From Alkalihalobacterium chitinilyticum (GTDB lineage: Bacteria; Bacillota; Bacilli; Bacillales; Bacillaceae_F), in contig NZ_JAOTPO010000008.1 of assembly GCF_029028005.1 (NCBI RefSeq), forward strand, positions 124,001 through 188,000: a stretch of 64,000 nucleotides of DNA, in the 5' to 3' direction. Positions 51,605 to 60,451 of the stretch are shown here, piece by piece; the first letter of the stretch is position 1, and every line of letters starts with the position of its first letter. Made by a program: the position numbers and the translations under genes. Under the pieces are notes generated by a model. It did not search any database, was not told the origin of the DNA, and saw nothing but the letters and a program-made list of their open reading frames with translations.

Positions 51605-51785
51605 GCGGTCTCCTGAGGCCCTTATTTTCATTAAAACGCGCTTAGAGAGGTGTTTGTGGCACTGAGAGGACCTTATTTACTATGAATCAGGTAAAAATCA
51701 TTGATTCTTTGCTAGATAAGCGCGTTTCAATGCCGTAACGTTCGAATACCATTGATTTTGTAATAGATTAGGGCTTCTCAGTGCC
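51605..51785 (+). repeat. Nested inverted-repeat element, copy F
   Basis: Starts GCGGTCTCCTGAGGCCCTTA; inner unit GGCACTGAGAGGACCTTAT; ends TTAGGGCTTCTCAGTGCC. Core CTATGAATCAGGTAAAAATC. The right flank TTCGCCGAATTAATGAT is shared with copy E. Confidence 0.85.
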
Positions 51786-51959
51786 ACATAGCTAAATGAG
51801 TTCGCCGAATTAATGATAATTTTCCATGTCATAAGGTTTTCCACGATTTGAGATCTTTCTTCGAATATTAATTCCTTTATATATTATAATGTAGGCTATA
51901 GGGTATGCGATGTAAGGATGCTTTTATCACATACGTATTTTGAGTAAGAGGTGTTGAAT

Positions 51960-52622
51960 ATGTTAGAAACCAATCAGCTTTATCCTTCGGGTGTCATTCA
52001 TTTATTTCATAAAGCTCGTGTGGATGACTGGAAGAATAATAAAACTTATTGTTTTAAAAAAGGTGAACAAATTACGTATCCAGGTAAATTAACAGATGAA
52101 ATCTATTTAGTAGTCGATGGAAATGCTCGCATTTTTCATGTGCATCCAGATGGGAAAGAGTGTGTATTGGGCCTTCTAAGTGAAGGAGATTTTATAGATT
52201 TATCAAGTGCTTTTATAGATAAAGAAAGTGATGCTTATTCAATTGCTTTAACAGAAGTTATGGTAGTTAAGGTACGAATTCAGGAAATAAGAGAAGAGGT
52301 TATTCAAACACCGGATTTAGCTTTAGCTTTGTTACATCATTTTTCAACTCGCTTACGAGATGTTGTACATATTTTAGAGCAGGTTGCCTATGAAAAGGTC
52401 GAAGAAAGACTCATCAACTTATTTAAAAAGTTAATGGATCCGAAAAATGAAGTAGATGGCTGGTTACCGTTACCTCCCTTTATTACTCATAAGGATATCG
52501 CTGGAATGATTGCCTCAACAAGAGAAACCGTCACCTTTTTAATTAATAAGCTGTCGCAAAATGAAGTGATCCGTAATGAAAACAGTAGACTGTGGATTTC
52601 AAAAAAATCGGTAGAGATGTAA
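51960..52622 (+). CDS. Crp/Fnr-family transcriptional regulator
   Basis: Start ATG 51960 behind AGAGGTG. 220 residues: cyclic-nucleotide-binding fold (GEQITYPGKLTDEIYLVVDGNARIFHVHPDGKECVLGLLSEGDFIDL), a dimerisation helix, then the helix-turn-helix (FITHKDIAGMIASTRETVTFLINKLSQNEVI). No Cys cluster for an iron-sulfur centre is visible, so it is not a typical Fnr. It lies 74 bases before the OsmC gene and may control it. Confidence 0.9.
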   Translation: MLETNQLYPSGVIHLFHKARVDDWKNNKTYCFKKGEQITYPGKLTDEIYLVVDGNARIFHVHPDGKECVLGLLSEGDFIDLSSAFIDKESDAYSIALTEVMVVKVRIQEIREEVIQTPDLALALLHHFSTRLRDVVHILEQVAYEKVEERLINLFKKLMDPKNEVDGWLPLPPFITHKDIAGMIASTRETVTFLINKLSQNEVIRNENSRLWISKKSVEM

Positions 52623-52642
52623 GGAGGCTTACATACAACACT

Positions 52643-52664
52643 TAACCCCTTGGGGTATTATAAT
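52643..52664 (+). promoter_or_regulatory. CsoR/CstR-like palindrome overlapping the osmC-type promoter
   Basis: TTAACCCCTTGGGGTATTAT: ACCCC and GGGGT arms with TT centre, running into the -10 box TATAAT (52659-52664). CsoR-family repressors of copper or persulfide stress bind G/C-tract palindromes of this form, and CstR targets include OsmC-like genes. Confidence 0.5.
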
Positions 52665-52696
52665 GATGTGAAATCATTATACTTGGAGGGAATAAC

Positions 52697-53188
52697 ATGA
52701 ATAATATTAATGTAAAAGCATTAGAACAAACAGTAGAAGCGATTAAAAAGGATCCTACTCTTAAAATGAGAAACTGGGCAGCACAGGTTAAATGGGAAAA
52801 TGGCGTAAAAAACCTAGTGAAAATTCGAGACTTTGAAAATATCGTAATGGATGAACCCGAAACATTAGGTGGAACAGATGAAGGGCCCAACCCAGTTGAA
52901 ATGTTAATCGGCTCAGCTGCAAGCTGTTTTGCGATTACATTTGAGGTGCTGGCAAGTCAGAATGGTATTACGATCGAAGCTGTTACTGTTGATATTGAGG
53001 CAGGATTAAATGCGGCTGTATTTTTAGGTCTGGAAGAAGGTGACGGTGGGATCACAAATCCAGTGATTACATTAAAGGCTGAAACATCTGCACCTAAAGA
53101 AATAGTAGAAGAAATTGCAAAAGTTGCGTTCGTTAAATCACCTGTACTGGCAAGCTTAAGTACAGAAATACATGTAAAAGTGGTTTGA
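52697..53188 (+). CDS. OsmC-family protein
   Basis: ATG behind TTGGAGGG. 163 residues: PNPVEMLIGSAASCFAITFEVLASQNGI with the first redox Cys (Cys77). The second Cys of peroxidase-type OsmC proteins is Ser or absent (FVKSPVLASLS), so it may not be a two-Cys hydroperoxide reductase. The promoter has a CsoR/CstR-like palindrome, which suggests a sulfur-stress role (inference). Confidence 0.87.
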   Translation: MNNINVKALEQTVEAIKKDPTLKMRNWAAQVKWENGVKNLVKIRDFENIVMDEPETLGGTDEGPNPVEMLIGSAASCFAITFEVLASQNGITIEAVTVDIEAGLNAAVFLGLEEGDGGITNPVITLKAETSAPKEIVEEIAKVAFVKSPVLASLSTEIHVKVV

Positions 53189-53221
53189 TGCAATTAAAAA
53201 TATAAAGTAGTTGCTTGACTC

Positions 53222-53254
53222 AATACATCACTTATAAAGTGGTGTATTTTTTTA
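53222..53254 (+). terminator. Intrinsic terminator
   Basis: AATACATCACTT pairs with AAGTGGTGTATT around ATA, followed by TTTTTT. Confidence 0.85.
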
Positions 53255-53438
53255 CTTGTGAAGCAGTGGTAAAACAGAAGTAATGTATCCTTTTATTTAT
53301 CGATCAGAGTGTGAACGTTAATATGACTTACTTTTTCAGGAACAAAGATTGGACGTATTATTACAACTGTTTAAATGGTAAGTGATGTTAAAATATAATG
53401 AAGGTATGACATGATTATGCTAACGTGGAAAAGATAGC

Positions 53439-53587
53439 TTTAGAGAGAGATTTAAGGAAAAGGAGATGTTTGAAAATGAATTATATCCGGATATTCCTTT
53501 GCTGTTAAAGTCTTTAAAAGAAAAAGGTCTCATTTGGTTAGCAGTGTTAATGGTTTAAAAGATATTCTAATGGGCATCACTAAGTAA
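53439..53587 (+). pseudogene. HAD phosphatase remnant, second copy
   Basis: FRERFKEKEMFENELYPDIP then LLLKSLKEKG matches residues 73-102 of the HAD pseudogene at 31130. It then changes frame and ends HLVSSVNGLKDILMGITK, matching that gene's C-terminus. The N-terminal part and the central core are missing. The upstream AAATGGTAAGTGATGTTA also occurs before the intact HAD gene at 56301. Confidence 0.75.
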
Positions 53588-53634
53588 ATTAAAATCTCTA
53601 TTATAAGTCAATATAATCGATAGGTGAGTGAACG

Positions 53635-53790
53635 GTGAAAAACGGAGCAAAGAGTTCAAATAAAAAAGAACGATTTTTGAAAGGCATACTTCGTGACATT
53701 CGTGATTCAATCTTCATAGAGGTAGTAGGTAGAATTTTATTATTTCTCCCAAGAATGATAATAAGACTAATAAAAAATATAACTAACTAA
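53635..53790 (+). CDS. 51-residue basic membrane-associated protein
   Basis: GTG behind TAGGTGAG. The product begins MKNGAKSSNKKERFLKGILR and has an amphipathic helix (VVGRILLFLPRMIIRLIKNI). It resembles other very short Bacillus membrane peptides; no family name. An inverted repeat GAACCGCC/GGCGGTTC (53803 and 53880) lies downstream. Confidence 0.55.
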   Translation: MKNGAKSSNKKERFLKGILRDIRDSIFIEVVGRILLFLPRMIIRLIKNITN

Positions 53791-54023
53791 AACGGATAAA
53801 AGAACCGCCAGGCACTTATGATATTTGTAAATTTGTTTTAGGAAGATGAAGGTGTTCAATGTTAGGACATGATTATGAAGGCGGTTCAAACCAATTCTCT
53901 TAAAGCCTATCAAAAGGCATTTTAGTTGTGCATTATTTATATTAAAACGCCACTGAAAAGACAATCACAACATTAATTCGACTAACTGCCTTTTATACAT
54001 ATTTCCTTAGTGGCACCAATTGG

Positions 54024-54704
54024 TTAATTTTTAAATACATGTTGTCCAATTACAATGGTTGTCTCTCTTGAGTCTAACCAACGACTAGTCGCAATGTCTG
54101 GGTTGTAGAAGAATAATGAACCTTGTGCGATATTTCTCATGTCGGATAAGGCAGCTTGTACTGCTTTGATGGATTCTTGATCAGCGGGTTTGTTCACTTG
54201 ACCGTTCGCTACAGGTTGGAATTGTCTAGGTTGATAAATCACTTCTCTTATTGTATTCGGAAATTGAGAGCTTTCTAGGCGATTTAAGACCACATCAGCG
54301 ACTGCTACTTTTCCTTCAAAAGGTTCGGTTTGAGCTTCGGCTCGTACAATTCTTGCCAATAAATCAAGTTCAGTTTCCGTGAGTTTTAGTTTGTTAGCGT
54401 AGTTTTCTTTTTGTTCTGTATTAGCGTTGCTTTGCCCTTTACTACGACTTACGTTATTTGAATTACTTGTTTGCTTTGGTGGGTTGAAGTTGTTTTTACG
54501 TTTACCTATATGTATATGCTCACCGACATAGATCCGATCTAAATTTTTAACTTGCGGGTTAGCCTCTGCTAATTCATCTAATGTTAAGCCATGTTCTTGT
54601 GCAATTTTCGTCATGGTGTCACCTTTTTCAACTGTATAAGCCAAAACTGGTGCGGCAAAAAATAGAGCAGCCAGCAATGTTAGTAAGAAAATTAGTTTTT
54701 TCAT
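54024..54704 (-). CDS. SleB-type cell wall hydrolase with LysM
   Basis: ATG behind AGGAGGAG. 226 residues: Sec signal peptide (cleavage near VLA-YT, residue 22), one LysM (TVEKGDTMTKIAQEHGLTLDELAEANP...HIHIG), Asn/Lys linker, and the Hydrolase_2 catalytic domain (DLLARIVRAEAQTEPFEGKVAVADVVLNRLESSQFPNTIREVIYQPRQFQP) with its catalytic Glu in RAEA. Lytic transglycosylase/cortex hydrolase class, close to SleB and YkvT. Acts in the spore cortex or wall. Confidence 0.92.
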   Translation of the reverse strand: MKKLIFLLTLLAALFFAAPVLAYTVEKGDTMTKIAQEHGLTLDELAEANPQVKNLDRIYVGEHIHIGKRKNNFNPPKQTSNSNNVSRSKGQSNANTEQKENYANKLKLTETELDLLARIVRAEAQTEPFEGKVAVADVVLNRLESSQFPNTIREVIYQPRQFQPVANGQVNKPADQESIKAVQAALSDMRNIAQGSLFFYNPDIATSRWLDSRETTIVIGQHVFKN

Positions 54705-55050
54705 AGTTCTCCTCCTAGTAATTCTGTTTTTTGTGAGCTCTTATGTAACTCTACAACTCTATCCTTATGAGAGAATAAAATAGAATAGTATTACAATATG
54801 TTTACATAGAGATTAAAGTAGTATTGGAATTGGTTGTTTATGACAGAATTACTATTTTATAATAAAAGAAAATCATTGGAGTTTAATGAGTGGCGGGGTA
54901 GACAATGAGGAGCATTTACTTCATCAAAGAAAGTGATCTATTAAAAATTTAAAAGAATAGATATAACAGCTTAAAACTAAGATCAAGGAGCCTATCATTA
55001 CGATGGACCCAAGCGATTAACCATCAATTTTAAAATAAAGGAAGAGATTC
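54705..55050. other. Intergenic region
   Basis: About 345 AT-rich bases between divergent genes. No gene, repeat or clear hairpin seen. Confidence 0.4.
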
Positions 55051-56166
55051 GTGGAAAAGCATAATCTGGAGTTAACCAAAAACTTACGTCATGAATTACA
55101 TGAGCACCCTGAGCTTTCTAATCAAGAAGTTTGGACGAAACAACATTTAATTGACTTTCTAAAAAAACATACCCAACTAGAGATTGTAGATAAGGGTCAA
55201 TGGTTTTATGCGATATATCTGGCAGGTGAAGGTAAAAAGAACATGGCGTTCCGGGCTGATTTTGATGCGCTTCCTATCGAAGAAACGATTGATATCCCTC
55301 ATGCTTCAAAGATCCGAGGCGTTTCTCATAAATGTGGGCATGATGGTCATGCCGCTTGTTTAGCTGGCTTTGCTCTTGAAGTCGATCAGAAAGGTGCTGA
55401 CAAAAACATTTACTTCTTGTTTCAACATGCTGAGGAAACAGGGGATGGTGCAGCCAAGTGTGTCTCGTTTATAAAGGAACATAATATTGATGAAATTTTT
55501 GCCTATCATAATATGAGTGGTATGGCTTTGAATTCAATTCATGTAATTGATGGGACTGCTCACTGTGCATCGAAAGGAATGAGCATTCGTTTGGAAGGAG
55601 CGCCGGCACATGCTAGTCAACCAGAAGATGGAATCAATCCGGCTTTTGCAATCGCAAAAATTATTAATTCAATCCCCGAGTTTACAGCGTCAAAGACGAA
55701 TAAAGGGATGGTGCTTTGTACCGTAGTTCAGGTCGATATTGGGGAAAGAGCGTTCGGGTTATCGGCAAGCAAGGGAGAATTGTTGCTAACCATCCGTGCA
55801 TTTTATGAAGAAGAATTAGTGGGGCTTCAAAAGAGTCTTGAAGAGCTTTCACTTTCTCTATCAGCACAATACGGACTGAAAACGAGTTTCTCATACAACG
55901 ATACCTTTCCCGAAACGGTAAATCACAAATCAAGTTCGGAAAAGATACGAAAAGTCTGCCAAGAAAACGGGTTTCAGCTAGTTGAGATGAAGGAAGCCTT
56001 TCGGGCGTCCGAAGATTTCGGCCACTATTTAAAAGAGACAAAGGGTGCCATCTGCTATATCGGAAATGGGAAAGGGTATCCTCATATCCATACCGTACAA
56101 TATGATTTCCGGGATGAGATCATCGAAACCGCAGTTGAACTTTTCAAAGGACTCGCTGAATTGTAA
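55051..56166 (+). CDS. M20D amidohydrolase
   Basis: GTG behind GGAAGAG. 371 residues. Metal and catalytic motifs: FRADFDALPIEE, HKCGHDGHAACLAGFA with the metal-binding Cys/His, FQHAEETGDGAAKC, and the dimerisation domain starting GAPAHASQPEDGINPAFAIAKII. Family members remove acyl groups from amino acids (hippurate hydrolase, N-acyl-amino-acid deacylase). The exact substrate is not visible. Confidence 0.92.
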   Translation: MEKHNLELTKNLRHELHEHPELSNQEVWTKQHLIDFLKKHTQLEIVDKGQWFYAIYLAGEGKKNMAFRADFDALPIEETIDIPHASKIRGVSHKCGHDGHAACLAGFALEVDQKGADKNIYFLFQHAEETGDGAAKCVSFIKEHNIDEIFAYHNMSGMALNSIHVIDGTAHCASKGMSIRLEGAPAHASQPEDGINPAFAIAKIINSIPEFTASKTNKGMVLCTVVQVDIGERAFGLSASKGELLLTIRAFYEEELVGLQKSLEELSLSLSAQYGLKTSFSYNDTFPETVNHKSSSEKIRKVCQENGFQLVEMKEAFRASEDFGHYLKETKGAICYIGNGKGYPHIHTVQYDFRDEIIETAVELFKGLAEL

Positions 56167-56300
56167 ATCGTCGTTAATAAATAAAGAATTCAGTGTATGA
56201 CGGTTTTTCTTGATAACCGAATTAAATGGTAAATGATGTTATAATATTATTAAATTAGTATTGTTTTGCTAAAGAAGGATAGAAGAGAGTTGGGTTAAAA

Positions 56301-56993
56301 GTGATAAAAGCCGCTATATTTGATTTAGATGGAACTTTATTAAATCGAGATGAGTCAGTCAAAATTTTTATCAGCAGGCAATACGATAGATTAACTCAAC
56401 AGGTAGGACATATTCCTAAAGAAAAGTATGTGACAAGATTTATTGAATTGGACAACAGAGGGTATGTTTGGAAAGACAAAGTCTATCAACAAATCGTTCA
56501 TGAATTTAAGATTGATCGACTAACCTGGGAAGAACTGCTTCAAGACTACATCGACGAGTTTAGGTATAGTTGTGTTCCTTTTGCTCATTTAACTCAGATG
56601 TTGGATGAATTAAAAAGGAGCAAACTTCTGTTAGGGGTCATTACGAATGGTTATGGCCAATTCCAAATGGATAATATAGAGGCTTTAGGTATTAGAGAGT
56701 ACTTTGACGTAATTTTAGTATCCGAATGGGAAGGGATAAAAAAACCAGACCCAAAAATTTTTGAAAGAGCTTTAAAGAAACTCAATGTTTCACCGAGTGA
56801 GAGTATCTTTATCGGCGACCATCCAGAAAATGACGTATACGCAGCCGAAAATGCTGGGATGAAGGGGATTTGGAAGAAAGATCCACACTTAAATAAAGTT
56901 GATACAGATTACATAGTTGAGGACTTAGCCGAAATTCCATTGCTTATAAAAAAAATCAAAGCGGAAACTAACAACAATTGTATTATAGATTAA
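56301..56993 (+). CDS. HAD-superfamily phosphatase
   Basis: GTG start; the site GAGAGTTGGG is weak. 230 residues, full length: motif I AIFDLDGTLLNRDE, motif II LGVITNGYGQFQ, motif III Lys in GIKKPDPKIFERALK, motif IV FIGDHPENDVYAAENAGM. Helical cap between motifs I and II. Resembles YjjG/PPase-like HAD enzymes acting on sugar or nucleotide phosphates. Confidence 0.9.
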   Translation: MIKAAIFDLDGTLLNRDESVKIFISRQYDRLTQQVGHIPKEKYVTRFIELDNRGYVWKDKVYQQIVHEFKIDRLTWEELLQDYIDEFRYSCVPFAHLTQMLDELKRSKLLLGVITNGYGQFQMDNIEALGIREYFDVILVSEWEGIKKPDPKIFERALKKLNVSPSESIFIGDHPENDVYAAENAGMKGIWKKDPHLNKVDTDYIVEDLAEIPLLIKKIKAETNNNCIID

Positions 56994-57113
56994 AAGATTA
57001 GTAGCTATGGCACTCATAGGGAGCCTTAAATTGCATAGGTGCTTTTTTTAGGTTCGAATTTTTTAGATACGAACATGGATAGGAACAAAAGCCAGAAAAT
57101 ACGGGAGGATACC

Positions 57114-57806
57114 ATGAAAACAATCGGATTAATTGGTGGGATGAGTTGGGAATCTTCATCTGAATATTACAGGATTATTAACGAAGAAGTAAAAAAACAA
57201 TTAGGTGGTTTACATTCCGCAAAGTGTCTTTTATATAGTGTCGATTTTGACGAAATTGAACGCTACCAAGCAAAGGGCGATTGGGAAACTGCTGGTAAAA
57301 TGTTAGGAGAAGTAGCTTTATCTTTAGAAAAAGCAGGTGCAGCATTTATTGTGATCTGCACGAACACGATGCACAAAGTAATTGACTACATTGAAGAGAA
57401 AATTCAAATTCCGGTATTACATATTGCAGAAGCAACGGCGAATCAAATTCAAAAATCAAATATAAAAACGGTTGGTTTGCTTGGAACGAAATATACGATG
57501 GAACAAGATTTTTATAAGTCTAGAATAGAGACGAATGGTATTAAAGTAATCATTCCGGATCAAGAGGAAAGAAACATAGTAAATCAGGTGATTTATGAAG
57601 AGTTGTGTTTAGGAGACATCAGGAAATCATCCAAAGACTATTACCAAAAAGTAATGGAGAGCTTAGTAGATAAAGGGGCAGAAGGGATCATATTGGGGTG
57701 TACGGAAATTGGATTATTAGTAAAACAAGAAGACTCAAAAGTACCTTTATTTGATACAACCGTTATTCATGCGATTGAAGCCGTTAATATGGCACTGAGA
57801 AAATAA
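57114..57806 (+). CDS. Aspartate/glutamate racemase family protein
   Basis: Start ATG 57114 behind GGGAGGA; the frame goes further upstream without a ribosome site. 230 residues: GLIGGMSWESSSEYYRIINE, the first catalytic Cys in VICTNTMHK (Cys82) and the second in IILGCTEIGLLV, both present, so cofactor-free racemisation is possible. Typical of RacX/YgeA-like amino-acid racemases in Bacillus, which make D-amino acids for the wall or spore. Confidence 0.92.
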   Translation: MKTIGLIGGMSWESSSEYYRIINEEVKKQLGGLHSAKCLLYSVDFDEIERYQAKGDWETAGKMLGEVALSLEKAGAAFIVICTNTMHKVIDYIEEKIQIPVLHIAEATANQIQKSNIKTVGLLGTKYTMEQDFYKSRIETNGIKVIIPDQEERNIVNQVIYEELCLGDIRKSSKDYYQKVMESLVDKGAEGIILGCTEIGLLVKQEDSKVPLFDTTVIHAIEAVNMALRK

Positions 57807-58025
57807 CAAACTTTACTAAAATTGAATGACTTCGTATAGTAAAGGATACAGAACAACGAGACGTGGTGGCTGACAGACCCTTTACTATTTAACCAAAGCA
57901 CTTTGTGCATATAAGGAGCCGACTTCTCTTGTTATATCATGATAGAAAATTCATGATCCTCATAAATGAGTTGATTCTAATGTAATATCACCATTTTAAA
58001 AAAACTAATAGGATCTTGGCAAAAA

Positions 58026-58625
58026 TTATTTTTTTACAAAACCGTCTAAAGCATAGCGTAAATATGTAGTTGACTCTTGAACAAGATCCACTTCATCTTT
58101 ATATAATCCCCAATCATAAATCAGTCCTCGAATGATTCGTGCCATACATTTCGTCATATATTCCGCATTGACGTCTGTTCTAAAATCACCTTCATTGATC
58201 CCTTTTTGGAAGTAAGTAGTCAAAACTTTGTATAATGTACGATCAGGATTGGTAAAAAAGCTCGTTCGATTAGGGTTAAGCTCATTTATATAGATAACTC
58301 TTAGCATGTCCAAACCAATTTCATCTCGCATGTATGTCATTAAAGCTTTAAAGAATGACAGCAATTGATCGTAGGCTGTAAGGGTTTTGTCATGAGTCGA
58401 AAAATATGACTCATAAAAATTATCCATTTCCTTAAATTTTTCTAAGAAAATTTCATGCTTTGATTTAAAATGCGTATAAAATGCACCTTTTGAAGAAGAT
58501 GCAGTTGCTACTATTTCATCAACGGAAACATTATCAAATCCCTTTTCAGCAAATAAATGAAGAGCTGTATTTAAAAGTTTCTTTTTTGTTTCTTGTCCTT
58601 TTTTATGTTTAATAGTCAATGACAT
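58026..58625 (-). CDS. TetR-family regulator of the fatty-acid locus
   Basis: Start ATG 58625 (a GTG sits just upstream). 199 residues: helix-turn-helix KKKLLNTALHLFAEKGFDNVSVDEIVATASSSKGAFYTHFKSKHEIFLEKF, then a helical ligand domain. It is divergent from the acyl-CoA synthetase gene; three related operator copies lie between them. By analogy with FadR-type TetR proteins, an acyl-CoA may be the inducer. Confidence 0.92.
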   Translation of the reverse strand: MSLTIKHKKGQETKKKLLNTALHLFAEKGFDNVSVDEIVATASSSKGAFYTHFKSKHEIFLEKFKEMDNFYESYFSTHDKTLTAYDQLLSFFKALMTYMRDEIGLDMLRVIYINELNPNRTSFFTNPDRTLYKVLTTYFQKGINEGDFRTDVNAEYMTKCMARIIRGLIYDWGLYKDEVDLVQESTTYLRYALDGFVKK

Positions 58626-58664
58626 CACTCATTTCTATAAAATATTCAGAAAATATTGACATTA

Positions 58665-58734
58665 AGACCACAGTCTGTTTTAATGTTTTGTAGAGACTAT
58701 AGTCTGTTTTATGTAAAAGAGACTGTAGTTTGTA
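58665..58734. promoter_or_regulatory. Three copies of a TetR-type operator
   Basis: AGACCACAGTCTGTT (58665), AGACTATAGTCTGTT (58694) and AGACTGTAGTTTGTA (58720), in the same orientation with starts 29 and 26 bases apart. The middle copy contains the perfect palindrome AGACTATAGTCT. Confidence 0.75.
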
Positions 58735-58806
58735 TCACTACTAAAATTGTATATTAATAATTCCAGTTAGAAAAGGAGGAGCGAAATTTTTTTACTTTCG
58801 AGTAAA

Positions 58807-58820
58807 TGAAAGCGCTTTAA
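58807..58820 (+). promoter_or_regulatory. CcpA cre site
   Basis: TGAAAGCGCTTTAA fits the consensus TGWAANCGNTNWCA except for one base (A for C). It lies 24 bases before the start of the synthetase gene, where CcpA would block expression during growth on sugar. Confidence 0.7.
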
Positions 58821-58843
58821 TTTTAAATGGAGGTGGAATTTTG

Positions 58844-60382
58844 GTGGATATTATCGGTAATAAAACACTAAACTCTTTACTTGAACAACAATTACAACAA
58901 AATCCAAACAAAACTTTTCTAAAAGTAGAATCGGATGATCGTACCATTGAAACGGCTACCTATAAACAATTTGCCGAAAAAGTTAGGAAACTGATGACGG
59001 TACTAGACGAGATGGGTATTAAAAAGGGAGATAAAGTATTACTACACTTACCGAACTCAATGAATTTTATGATTTCATGGTTTGCTATTTCTGGAATGGG
59101 AGCGGTTATGGTACCGACAAATATTCTATCAGCTAAAGCGGAGATGGATTTTCTTGTCACTCATTCTAAAGCAAAAATGGTTGTTACTGAAGAAGAATAC
59201 ATAGAGAAGTTTACAGACCTAAATGTGGAGATATTACTTTCTAGGTATAAAGGAACAAAACATCAAGATAAACATTTAGATCATCTAATGAACCTTGCTT
59301 CACCTTATAGTAGACCACTAGACATTAATAGTGATGATCTAGCCGCAATTTTATATACATCAGGTACAACTTCTAATCCAAAAGGAGTAATGATTACCCA
59401 TGCTAACTATGTATATGCGGGTGAATACATGTCACGAATGCTAAAGATGACTGAACAGGATTGTGGTTTAGTTGTACTTCCCATGTTCCATGGAAATGGC
59501 CAATACTATTTAACGATGCCATTATTAACTGTTGGTGGAACGGTTGCAATAACAGAAAAGTTTAGTGCTTCTCGATATTTTGAGCAAGCTGCTTTGTTTG
59601 AAGCTACGATCGGTTCATTGTTTGCAGCTCCTATTAAAATGATCCTGCGCCGGGGAAGTGGGAATACATGCGATCATCAGCTTAAGAAAATAATCTTTGC
59701 ACAGTCTGTTACAAAAGAACAGCTCGTTGAATTTGAACAGACATCTCATGTGGAATTATCACAAATTTACGGGATGACTGAAACGATTGGAACGCCACTT
59801 ATGAATCCGATAGACGGGATTTGTAAAAACATGAGTATTGGTCAACCTGGCCTCGGGTATGAGGTGAGGCTTGTCAATGAACATGGAAATGATGTGGCTA
59901 CAGGTGACGCAGGTCAAATTATTGTTAAAGGTGAACCAGGACGGACGTTAATGCTTGGTTATTATGACGATGAAGAAGCGACTAAGAAGGCTTTACAGGA
60001 TGGGTGGCTTTATACAGGAGACAATGCTCGAGTAGGTGATGATGGATACTTCTACTTCGTCGATCGTTTGAAAGATATGGTTAAGCGCGCGGGAGAAAAT
60101 ATTGCGACGAGTGAAATTGAGACCGTCTTAAATCAACACCCACAAATTGCTGATAGCGCAGTAGTTGGAGTAGATGATGAGATTCGCGATGTCGCCCTTA
60201 AAGCGTTTGTCATTCTAAAAGAAGGAGCTCATTTAACGGAAAAAGAGGTCATTTCACATTGTCAAGGATTACTAGCTAAATTTAAAATCCCAGAGTATAT
60301 CGAATTCATAGATGAGTTCCCTCGTACCTCAGTTGGGAAAATCCAAAAAGCTAAACTTCGTGATTTAAACAAAAAGGTGTAA
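58844..60382 (+). CDS. Acyl-CoA synthetase (AMP-forming, FadD-like)
   Basis: Start at GTG 58844, 7 bases after GGAGGTGG; TTG 58841 is the alternative. 512 residues. Adenylation motifs: P-loop LAAILYTSGTTSNPKGVMITHAN, IYGMTETIGTPL, the hinge YTGDNARVGDDGYFYFVDRLKDMVKRAGENI, and the catalytic Lys in RTSVGKIQKAKL. It activates a fatty or aromatic carboxylic acid with ATP and CoA. The AtoE-type transporter 69 bases downstream suggests a short- or medium-chain substrate. Confidence 0.93.
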   Translation: MDIIGNKTLNSLLEQQLQQNPNKTFLKVESDDRTIETATYKQFAEKVRKLMTVLDEMGIKKGDKVLLHLPNSMNFMISWFAISGMGAVMVPTNILSAKAEMDFLVTHSKAKMVVTEEEYIEKFTDLNVEILLSRYKGTKHQDKHLDHLMNLASPYSRPLDINSDDLAAILYTSGTTSNPKGVMITHANYVYAGEYMSRMLKMTEQDCGLVVLPMFHGNGQYYLTMPLLTVGGTVAITEKFSASRYFEQAALFEATIGSLFAAPIKMILRRGSGNTCDHQLKKIIFAQSVTKEQLVEFEQTSHVELSQIYGMTETIGTPLMNPIDGICKNMSIGQPGLGYEVRLVNEHGNDVATGDAGQIIVKGEPGRTLMLGYYDDEEATKKALQDGWLYTGDNARVGDDGYFYFVDRLKDMVKRAGENIATSEIETVLNQHPQIADSAVVGVDDEIRDVALKAFVILKEGAHLTEKEVISHCQGLLAKFKIPEYIEFIDEFPRTSVGKIQKAKLRDLNKKV

Positions 60383-60451
60383 CTGCTAATAAGGGTGCTA
60401 ATCGCGCACCCTTCACTTAATCTACAATTCTATGAAAGAGGTGTATATAAT

